64,000 nucleotides of DNA from Oleidesulfovibrio sp047973035. Lineage in GTDB: Bacteria; Desulfobacterota; Desulfovibrionia; Desulfovibrionales; Desulfovibrionaceae. This document shows positions 54,841 to 62,310 of this stretch, in pieces. The position numbers were made by a program, and so were the translations under genes. The notes under the pieces were generated by a model that was given only the letters and a program-made list of their open reading frames with translations, was not told the DNA's origin and made no database searches. Location: the NCBI RefSeq assembly GCF_047973035.1, contig NZ_JBKEBF010000020.1, positions 129,992 through 193,991 of the forward strand. The letters are read 5' to 3'. Each line of letters starts with the position of its first letter. Position 1 is the stretch's first letter.

Positions 54841-56904
54841 CTATGCCCTGTCCGAGTCTGCCAGCTGTTTGAGCAGCCTTTCACCCTTTGCCGATTCAAC
54901 TACCGAGCACAAACGGTCAATGACTTCAGCATCATACTTATCCGTCATTTTTTTCAGCACCCCAAGCGTTTCAGAAAGAGGTACCGCCGGACGATAGGAG
55001 CGGGGTCTGACCATGGCGCAGAAGGTATTTGTCACAGCCAGAATCCTTGCCGGCAGGGAAATACTCTCCCCAGACAGATGTTCAGGATAGCCGCTGCCGT
55101 CCATTTTCTCATTCATCTGCATAATGGCCTGCACCACAGGCAGCTCAAACTCGATATTGGAAAGAACACGGGCAGTATGCTCAACATGCCGTTTCATTTC
55201 GGCCTGTTCTTCATCAGTAAGCGCACTGGGTTTGTTCAGGATATCTTTGGGAACAAACATCTTGCCAATCTGCGACAGGTTGGCTGCAGCTTCAACAGTT
55301 GCAATTTCCTCATGCGGCAATCCCATAGATTTTGCCACCTGCACAGAAAACGCACTCATCATACGCGAATGACCGGCAAGATACGGGTCAGAGTGCTCAA
55401 TGGTACGTACCAATGCTTCCACGGTCTGCTGAACAAGCTTGCGGGAACGCTCCTGCGCTTCAAGAAGCTCTGTCACATCTCTGAAGACATAAACAAGTCC
55501 GCTCCAGTTACGTTTAGGCAAACGGAAAGGAGTTTTGGAAATCTGGAAATGATACTTCTTCGATTGCAGGAAAATGGTTTCGCTGATTGTCAGAGGCTCA
55601 CCGGACATCATTACCTGTTCATCAGTGGCAGTCAGCCTGCGGGCCGTATCAAAGCCGAATACTGCAGGAAAGTCGAGTCCTTCAAGCTCGTTCACATTAC
55701 GGCCTACAGCTTCTGCAAAGGATCTGTTGGCATAACGGATCTGTCCTTCTTCATCCTTCATGCAGATAAAATCGGCAATGGTTGCGTTGATGCTATCGAG
55801 AAAGCGTTTCTGCTCTTCGACTTTACCGGCAAGGTCACTCATCTCCTGAGCCACTTTGCGACTTTCTATTCCCACAAGCCACCACCAGAACCCACCAAGC
55901 ATGCACAGAATAACCAGCGTAATCAACACACCAAAACCGATTACAGCTTTCGTGCGCTGCTGCAAAGTTTCCTTGGCAACTGCAACATCCACTTCCTGTA
56001 CCAGCCCCCAGTCCAGCCCGGGAACCCGCTTACCCATAGAGTATACGCTGGCGTTGCCGGAAACGGACTGGCGTTCTGCAAATTCAAGCACGTCACCGGA
56101 AAGCGTCATGCCGGCAACAACACGTACGCCTTCCGCCAACCAGGGAGCAACCTCTTCAACCTTACCGTCTCTGGACTGCAGCAGCTTAATGCTTTCACCA
56201 TTCCCCTTTCCAGACTCCAGAATATCCGCAAGTTTCGCTGATACGTTCTTGGTCAGCATCAGTACAGAAACAGGCGTATTTTCCTTAGACTCAAAACGAG
56301 GAGGATAAATGGGCAGGAAGATATCAACCACAAGCCCGTTAGTGCTTAAGCGGATGTTGGAAAAAACAGGTTTACCATCTGCCAGCACAGACGCCGCTGC
56401 TGTCGCCTGAGGTGCAGAAAGGGGGCGGATGGAAGCATCGGTGGCTATATAGCTTTCGCCCTGCTTATTCATAATGCGACCGGAAATGAACTCAGAGTAC
56501 CCCACAAACTCGCGCAGCAGATTGCGCATCATGGGCAGCTGGCCAGCCAGTTCTGATTCGTTGTCATTCCATAATATGGAAAGATCTCCACCAAGCGAAT
56601 CAACTTCAGAAGCATACAAACGGAAAAGGTCTGCGTTAATCAGCCTGTTCCCCTGCTCAATCATGGCATCAAGCCAGGTGTTTACCACGTTAACCTGCCC
56701 GTTAACCATAATTTCCTGCTGATCGCGCACAGACGCTTCAAGGTCGGAGTTCAGGTTGCGGATACTGAGCAAAACAAACGTTCCGGCAGCCACCATCGTC
56801 AATAACGCAGCGATAGCCCCAAACCAAAACAATTTCGATTTTGCTCCGTTTTTGCCGCTCACGCGGCCCAGCTCACGCGTTCTGTCGGAAGCCGTTTCAG
56901 CCAT
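54841..56904 (-). CDS. Membrane receptor with Cache-like, PAS and degenerate HD-GYP domains (LapD/DvhD-like)
   Basis: A 687-residue protein. Membrane helix 1 (about 20-44), a 280-residue periplasmic sensor part, helix 2 (about 330-355, ending GGFWWWLVG), a coiled segment, a PAS domain (about 370-490), and a C-terminal HD-GYP domain (about 500-687). Key HD-GYP residues are changed: the HD pair is S544-Q545 in ANLSQIGK, HHE becomes MNEK, and the later Asp are lost in AVTNTFCA, while HSR and GYP (605-607) remain. It should bind but not cut c-di-GMP. It ends the operon behind the LapG-like gene, fitting a LapD-like switch. Start 56904 has GGAG upstream. Confidence 0.87.
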   Translation of the reverse strand: MAETASDRTRELGRVSGKNGAKSKLFWFGAIAALLTMVAAGTFVLLSIRNLNSDLEASVRDQQEIMVNGQVNVVNTWLDAMIEQGNRLINADLFRLYASEVDSLGGDLSILWNDNESELAGQLPMMRNLLREFVGYSEFISGRIMNKQGESYIATDASIRPLSAPQATAAASVLADGKPVFSNIRLSTNGLVVDIFLPIYPPRFESKENTPVSVLMLTKNVSAKLADILESGKGNGESIKLLQSRDGKVEEVAPWLAEGVRVVAGMTLSGDVLEFAERQSVSGNASVYSMGKRVPGLDWGLVQEVDVAVAKETLQQRTKAVIGFGVLITLVILCMLGGFWWWLVGIESRKVAQEMSDLAGKVEEQKRFLDSINATIADFICMKDEEGQIRYANRSFAEAVGRNVNELEGLDFPAVFGFDTARRLTATDEQVMMSGEPLTISETIFLQSKKYHFQISKTPFRLPKRNWSGLVYVFRDVTELLEAQERSRKLVQQTVEALVRTIEHSDPYLAGHSRMMSAFSVQVAKSMGLPHEEIATVEAAANLSQIGKMFVPKDILNKPSALTDEEQAEMKRHVEHTARVLSNIEFELPVVQAIMQMNEKMDGSGYPEHLSGESISLPARILAVTNTFCAMVRPRSYRPAVPLSETLGVLKKMTDKYDAEVIDRLCSVVESAKGERLLKQLADSDRA

Positions 56905-56919
56905 GTCACTCTCCACAAT

Positions 56920-58179
56920 CTATGGTTTTCCGTCCGCTCCGCCTCTGGCGGCGGGACGCACGGGAATGTGCGCCCAGCGGTAGTTTTCGTTTATCGAATA
57001 CTGAGGCCGATAATGCGTATACCGGTCATGCGTCAACACAAGGTCGGAAACATTGTCAAGGACATACGCCCTGTCACCCAGGTAAACAACCAGCACAGCA
57101 TGTCCTATGCCTCTGATAGAATCCAGCAATACCACAATGCGCAGGTCATCAGGACTGAACCCCAGTTCCCGCAACCCGAAGTATTTACTGATGGCATAAT
57201 CCTCACAATCTCCGGAACGGGCCATAAATTCCTGAGGGGTAGCCCAAAAATCAGTAACACCGTAAATTTCAATATCCAGACGGTATGGCCAGCGGTTAAA
57301 AAACCCATTGACCATTTTCAACTTTTCCAAGGCAGATGCGCTTTCAGCCTTTTTCATCAGGGTCAGCCAACTGCTCCCCCCCCCCGCGCCCCCCGGGCCT
57401 GCCGGAACTTGCTTCTTCTTTAACGCAGGATCGCGTCTGTTCTCACGCAGCACACGCTCCCACTTAGGTAACGACTTTAACGGTCCCCGAAACGCGACAG
57501 TATTAAAAAGCCGAATCTGCTTTTTGGAAGAACCGCCGATAACGTTAATCTGCTGAACATCCTTGGCAGGCTGCTTTGCTGTATCAGGCTTTGCGCGTCT
57601 GATGCTGAACGTCGGGGCGTTACTGTTCTCAGCCAGTAGCGTGCTTTGCTGCTCCGCAGTGTCCTTTACAGGAAGTTCAACGGAACGCGAGTCTGGAATA
57701 TCTTGTCCGCCTTTCTTTGCCGTCCCTTGAGACTCATCCTGTTCAGGCTCTGCTCCATTGCCTTCAGCCTCTTCGGCTTCTATTTTCCCCCCATCACCTT
57801 CTTTTTGCGGACCTTCAGGATTCTTCACATCCGGCTGGAGTGCTGTTTTCGAATCCTCCCCTGTCCTACCTCGCTTTTCCTCAAACAGAACGTCTGGCAA
57901 GCCGCCCGACCTGCCGTAACCTTCTTCTGATACATTTATACCGGTTCCGGCATCACGTTCTGCCGCAGCCGCAACCGAGCCGGACTGCACTTTCTCCGGT
58001 ATTTCGGGTTTTGCCCCGCCCCCAAAACACGTAAAGGGCAGAACAATCGCAAGAGCGGCTCCGGCAAGAGCAACCTCCGGTCTGCCTGAAATCACAGGCA
58101 GCCGCGGCAAGTGTCGCCCGAGGCGCCACAAGCGCAAAAAGACGGCTTTTTGCAAAGCCAAGCCATTCCGCTGCCCCAT
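56920..58179 (-). CDS. LapG-like periplasmic cysteine protease (BTLCP family)
   Basis: A 419-residue protein. After an N-terminal membrane segment (about residues 38-55) comes a 190-residue low-complexity acidic and Pro/Gly-rich region, then the transglutaminase-like protease domain (about 285-419) with Cys325 in SGDCEDYA, His360 in GIGHAVLV and Asp375 in VLDN. LapG proteases cut the N-terminus of LapA-type adhesins to release cells. The long linker is unusual. A ten-G tract at 57376-57385 lies in codons 265-268, before the protease domain. ATG 58179 overlaps the HlyD stop. Confidence 0.9.
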   Translation of the reverse strand: MGQRNGLALQKAVFLRLWRLGRHLPRLPVISGRPEVALAGAALAIVLPFTCFGGGAKPEIPEKVQSGSVAAAAERDAGTGINVSEEGYGRSGGLPDVLFEEKRGRTGEDSKTALQPDVKNPEGPQKEGDGGKIEAEEAEGNGAEPEQDESQGTAKKGGQDIPDSRSVELPVKDTAEQQSTLLAENSNAPTFSIRRAKPDTAKQPAKDVQQINVIGGSSKKQIRLFNTVAFRGPLKSLPKWERVLRENRRDPALKKKQVPAGPGGAGGGSSWLTLMKKAESASALEKLKMVNGFFNRWPYRLDIEIYGVTDFWATPQEFMARSGDCEDYAISKYFGLRELGFSPDDLRIVVLLDSIRGIGHAVLVVYLGDRAYVLDNVSDLVLTHDRYTHYRPQYSINENYRWAHIPVRPAARGGADGKP

Positions 58180-59522
58180 CAACGCTCCCTGAGCGCATTT
58201 TGTCTGGCCTTTAAAATAGGTTTAAGCAGGTAATCAAGAACGGTTTTTTTACCGGTTAAAATATCAACGCTAGCCATCATACCCGGAATAATCGGCAGCT
58301 GTTCACCACGATACTGAATTGAGTTGCTCTGAGTACGCAGCTTGACCAGATAAAAGCTGTTTCCTTCTTTATCCTCGATGGTATCTGCGCTGATCTGCTC
58401 AACACTTCCTTCAAGACCACCATATATAGAAAAATCATACGCTGTGATTTTTACAGTGGCCTTTTGTCCGGGATGCAGAAAAGCAATATCCTGAGGTCTG
58501 ATACGTGCTTCGATAAGCAATGTATCGTCCAGCGGGACAATTTGCATTATGGATTCACCGGGTTTGATTACGCCACCAATGGTGTTGATTCCAATCTGTT
58601 TTATGGTGCCTCGGACAGGTGAACGAACATCTGTTCTGGTCACTCTGTCTCCGCCAGCTGACAGTGTTTCCTGCAATGACCGCAACTCAACCCGACGACG
58701 GTTAATCTCTTCAAACGCTTCGCTTCTATACTCTGCTTCGCGTTGATTGCGCCGCTGTTTGGTTTCTTCTGCAGCAGACCGCGCGCGGGGAATATTCAAT
58801 GCCAGCGAATCAATTTCGCTACGCAATGAAATTACTTTCTGTTCCAGAGTCAGGTAGTCCACGCGCGGGTAAACTTTTTTTTCCATCAAGGGGCGGGCAA
58901 TATCGCGCTGCTCCATGGCTACTCGCAGGCTGCTTTCAAGGTTCTGCTTACGCCTTACCATTTCCTGCACTTCGTTGAGTTTCTGATCGTACTGGGCCTC
59001 AAGCACCCGCAATTCAACAAGTTGTTGTTGGCGTTTTGCGCCCCCTATAGAGGCCTGATCCTGAAGAACCATAGGCGCACTTTCAACAACGTCTTCAGGA
59101 AAAACAACTTCCCGCCACCCGTCCAACTCCGCTTCAAGGCGGGCAATGGCCGCTTTGTGTTCCAGAGATTTCGAATATGCATCGCGGTAAAAGCTGGCCG
59201 CCGCTTCGTTATCGATTCGAACCAGAATATCACCCTTTTCAACTATCTGGCCTTCAGAAACTGCAATTTCCTGCAGAATTCCGCCTTCAAGGTTCTGAAT
59301 TTCCTGCACTCGTTGAGAAGGAATAACCTGCCCCATGCCACGGGTGACTTCATCAAGCACTGCAAAATTGGCCCAGATTATGAGCACGCCAAAAAGTAAC
59401 GCAACACTGGCGGACAAAATAAAGGCAAACGGGTGCCCGCGCCGCCTGAGTGCTGCATCCACTTCACTCATATATTCCAAATCTTCCAGATGATAGTTGT
59501 TCTGTCCATGCTTCGACATCAT
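58179..59522 (-). CDS. Type I secretion membrane fusion protein (HlyD family)
   Basis: A 447-residue adaptor protein that links the ABC exporter to an outer membrane TolC-type channel. It has one N-terminal membrane helix (about residues 35-55), a biotinyl-lipoyl-like domain (QNLEGGILQEIAVSEGQIV), long coiled coils and the C-terminal HlyD signature region with VDILTGKKTVLDYLLKPI. GGAG precedes the ATG. It is 39 bases after the exporter gene. Confidence 0.93.
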   Translation of the reverse strand: MMSKHGQNNYHLEDLEYMSEVDAALRRRGHPFAFILSASVALLFGVLIIWANFAVLDEVTRGMGQVIPSQRVQEIQNLEGGILQEIAVSEGQIVEKGDILVRIDNEAAASFYRDAYSKSLEHKAAIARLEAELDGWREVVFPEDVVESAPMVLQDQASIGGAKRQQQLVELRVLEAQYDQKLNEVQEMVRRKQNLESSLRVAMEQRDIARPLMEKKVYPRVDYLTLEQKVISLRSEIDSLALNIPRARSAAEETKQRRNQREAEYRSEAFEEINRRRVELRSLQETLSAGGDRVTRTDVRSPVRGTIKQIGINTIGGVIKPGESIMQIVPLDDTLLIEARIRPQDIAFLHPGQKATVKITAYDFSIYGGLEGSVEQISADTIEDKEGNSFYLVKLRTQSNSIQYRGEQLPIIPGMMASVDILTGKKTVLDYLLKPILKARQNALRER

Positions 59523-59561
59523 TAACTGCTCCGTTTAGTCAGCTGCGAAAAAAGTTATGCT

Positions 59562-61892
59562 TTACCTTGTTGCACGCGCCATTCGGGTTGGCGGCGCACT
59601 CCGCACTTTCTCCGCGCTAAGGGCTTCCAGAACAGCCTCTTTGGGACCGTCGGCAACAACCTTGCCCTGATCAAGCACAATCAGTCTGTCCACCAGATCA
59701 AGCATACTCATCCGGTGGGTTACCAATATCAGCGTTTTGCCCGCAATGATGGAAGCTATACGTTTTTTCAGTAACAGCTCCGCACCGTTATCCATATTAC
59801 TGCTAGGCTCATCCATAATCAGAATCTCAGGGTCATGCAAAAGCGCTCTGGCTATTACAACAGCCTGCCGCTGCCCTCCGGAAAGAGACATCCCTCTTTC
59901 ACCTACAGGCATACCGAAACCGGCAGGGTGCGAACGGACAAAGTCTGTCACACCAGCCAGTGTTGCAGCACGCAGAATCATTTTGTCATCAATATTCGGC
60001 TGGGCAAGTGCAATATTCTCTCGCACGGAACCGTAAAAAAGATAGTTATCCTGAGAGACAAACCCCACGCGGGAACGCAGGTCGGCCACGTCAAGCTGGC
60101 GGATATCCACTCCGCCTACCTTAACGGCACCCTCAAGCGGCTGATACAGGCCTACGCTAAGCCTGCCCAAAGTGCTTTTACCGGACCCCATCTTACCTAT
60201 TACACCTACACGTTCTCCGGGGCGGATGTGCAGACTGACATTTTCAAGCGCGTAACGCTCTGCACCGGGGTACTTAAACGTCACCTGCTCCAGTGTAAGA
60301 TCATGAGTCAGCTTTGAGTAATCAAAATAAGTCTGGTCATCCGGACGTTCGACAGGGGTATTCATTAACAGGTCAAGAGACTTAAGCGCCATACGGGACT
60401 GCTGTAATCTGGAAAGCATTGCCGCAATCTGACTAAGCGGAGCCATAGCTCTGCCTGCCAGAATATTACAGCCGATAAGAGCTCCCATCGTCAGTTTGCC
60501 GTCTGCAATAAGGTACACACCCCACACAATCACGCCCACGCTTACCAGCTGGGCAGAAAGAAATGAGAATGTAACTGACAGGTTGGCAAGGCGTTTGGCT
60601 TTCTGGTTAGACTCGGCACTCATGCCTACAACCCGTTCCCACAGATGCTGCATGCGTCCTTCTGCCTGAGATGTTTTTACAGTTTCTAACCCACTGATTA
60701 TCTCAATAAGCAGAGCATTTTTTTGTGCAGCTTCTTTGTATCCTGCTTCGACAACACGCTGAAACGGATACTGTAAAAGCAGCCCCACACAAATTACCAC
60801 CGGAACAGCCAACGCGGGAATAAAAGCCAGCGGTCCGCCGATAAGATAAATAATGGCAATGAAGATGAACAGAAAAGGCAGGTCAACCAACGCCAGCAGC
60901 GTTGTAGAACTGAAAAATTCACGTAACGATTCAAACTCACGCAGGTTGTTGGCAAGGGTACCTGTCGAATCCGGCTTATGGTCCAGCCGCATTCCCATAA
61001 GATGCTGTAACAGCTTGCTGGCCAGCACTATGTCAGCATTTCTGCCTGCTACATCCACAAAGTAACTGCGCAAGTTCCGCAACAGAAAGTCGAACGTATA
61101 CGCGATGATAATACCCACAGCCAGTACCCATAAAGTCTCAAGGGCATTGTTGGGTACAACTCTGTCATACACGTTCATAAAAAACAGGGGCGCCGCGATA
61201 ACAAGCAGGTTGGTTACAAGGCTGGCAACAATCACATGCTTATAAATGGGCATAAAATTCCAGATAGTCCCCCAGAACCAGCGTTTACTCTTTAACAGTC
61301 GTATATTGCTTGCCCGCTTATCCAACCTCTTCTGCAAACGACAAAACATAGCGTAACCGGAAAACTCATTTTCCAGCCGCTCAAAGGATATCTGCTGTTC
61401 GGATTCGCCTGATTCAGGAAAGATAACGGTTGCTTCTTCATCATTGACTTCTGTCAAAATGCACGCTTGTCCGCCTTTTAACAGCAGAATACACGGCAAT
61501 GTCAGACGAGAAATATCCGCAACAGAGTTCCGGAGTACCATGCGGGCATCCATTCCTGCCTGACGTACAGAGCGAATACAGGCTGAGGGCTGCAACGGGC
61601 CTTGATGCGCGGGCAAATAAGACTTCAGAACATTAATAGAAACAGGCTTACCCAACAGCCTGAACATAATACACATGCTTTGCAGAAGGGGTGGCTCATA
61701 ATCTACACTTCTGGGCGCAGGAGTAGACAACAGGCTTGCAGCACTGTCCGCAGAGGGAAACACAATCTGTTCGGGTTTGCCATCCGTTATATGCGTCTGC
61801 CCCCCCATTCGGGTATCAATATCGCCTTCTCCTGCTGCAGTTGCATGAACACTGTTCTCTGCAGCATTTATTTTTTCCGTTTTGCCAGCCAT
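59562..61892 (-). CDS. Type I secretion ABC exporter (LapB-like)
   Basis: A 776-residue exporter with an N-terminal C39-like domain (about residues 65-190) that lacks the catalytic Cys position and so is a substrate-docking CLD, six membrane helices (about 205-480), and an ATPase domain with GKMGSGKST, LSGGQRQAV and LIMDEPSSNMD. It is the first gene of the minus-strand operon and probably exports the divergent RTX adhesin. The outer membrane channel gene is not in the window. Confidence 0.94.
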   Translation of the reverse strand: MAGKTEKINAAENSVHATAAGEGDIDTRMGGQTHITDGKPEQIVFPSADSAASLLSTPAPRSVDYEPPLLQSMCIMFRLLGKPVSINVLKSYLPAHQGPLQPSACIRSVRQAGMDARMVLRNSVADISRLTLPCILLLKGGQACILTEVNDEEATVIFPESGESEQQISFERLENEFSGYAMFCRLQKRLDKRASNIRLLKSKRWFWGTIWNFMPIYKHVIVASLVTNLLVIAAPLFFMNVYDRVVPNNALETLWVLAVGIIIAYTFDFLLRNLRSYFVDVAGRNADIVLASKLLQHLMGMRLDHKPDSTGTLANNLREFESLREFFSSTTLLALVDLPFLFIFIAIIYLIGGPLAFIPALAVPVVICVGLLLQYPFQRVVEAGYKEAAQKNALLIEIISGLETVKTSQAEGRMQHLWERVVGMSAESNQKAKRLANLSVTFSFLSAQLVSVGVIVWGVYLIADGKLTMGALIGCNILAGRAMAPLSQIAAMLSRLQQSRMALKSLDLLMNTPVERPDDQTYFDYSKLTHDLTLEQVTFKYPGAERYALENVSLHIRPGERVGVIGKMGSGKSTLGRLSVGLYQPLEGAVKVGGVDIRQLDVADLRSRVGFVSQDNYLFYGSVRENIALAQPNIDDKMILRAATLAGVTDFVRSHPAGFGMPVGERGMSLSGGQRQAVVIARALLHDPEILIMDEPSSNMDNGAELLLKKRIASIIAGKTLILVTHRMSMLDLVDRLIVLDQGKVVADGPKEAVLEALSAEKVRSAPPTRMARATR

Positions 61893-61980
61893 TCGCTAGT
61901 CCCCCTCACAGCAGGCAATGTCTTGCGTAACACGCACACAAACCTGCCTTCATTTCAAAATAATGTCGGTTAACGCTTCT

Positions 61981-62037
61981 TTTTTTGTCGCCATGGAATA
62001 TCGCGGCGTCGCCAGTGCGTCAACTGGCGACAAAAAA
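61981..62037. repeat. Inverted repeats with two competing hairpins
   Basis: TTTTTTGTCGCCA (61981-61993) is the perfect complement of TGGCGACAAAAAA (62025-62037). A second copy, GTCGCCAGT (62009-62017), can instead pair with ACTGGCGAC (62023-62031). The two folds exclude each other. Confidence 0.7.
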
Positions 62038-62291
62038 GCAAGTTACTCCATACCATATTTTATCATTTTCGGACAGACAGGGTGTTTACATTCAATCAGT
62101 AGAGGATTAATAAGTATTCCTAATTAGAATAATTATAGCATACGGTCAGTAAACCCTAAGCTATAACTACACTGATAAACTCACAAATCAGTACTGTTAG
62201 CATTCTGTGCCGTTTTTTCAGTTTACTTGACGACTGAAAGGCAGGGGGGGCCCAGCCTACGGCATAATTTTATGGTTCTTATTTTTTGCTC

Positions 62292-62310
62292 GCCTTCGGG
62301 AGGCTTTTTT
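62292..62310 (+). promoter_or_regulatory. Ribosome binding site of the adhesin gene inside a small hairpin
   Basis: GGGAGG (62298-62303) is the ribosome binding site, eight bases before ATG 62311. It is part of a short stem GCCT/AGGC that is followed by six T directly before the ATG, like a miniature terminator. Confidence 0.5.

Larger units (their letters stand above)
61893..62310. promoter_or_regulatory. Divergent control region between exporter and adhesin
   Basis: This 418-base region has no gene. It holds the inverted repeats at 61981-62037, TTGACG at 62227-62232, a G7 tract at 62244-62250 and CATAAT at 62263-62268, the last a possible -10 box without a well-placed -35. Both divergent transcripts must start here. 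Confidence 0.6.
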
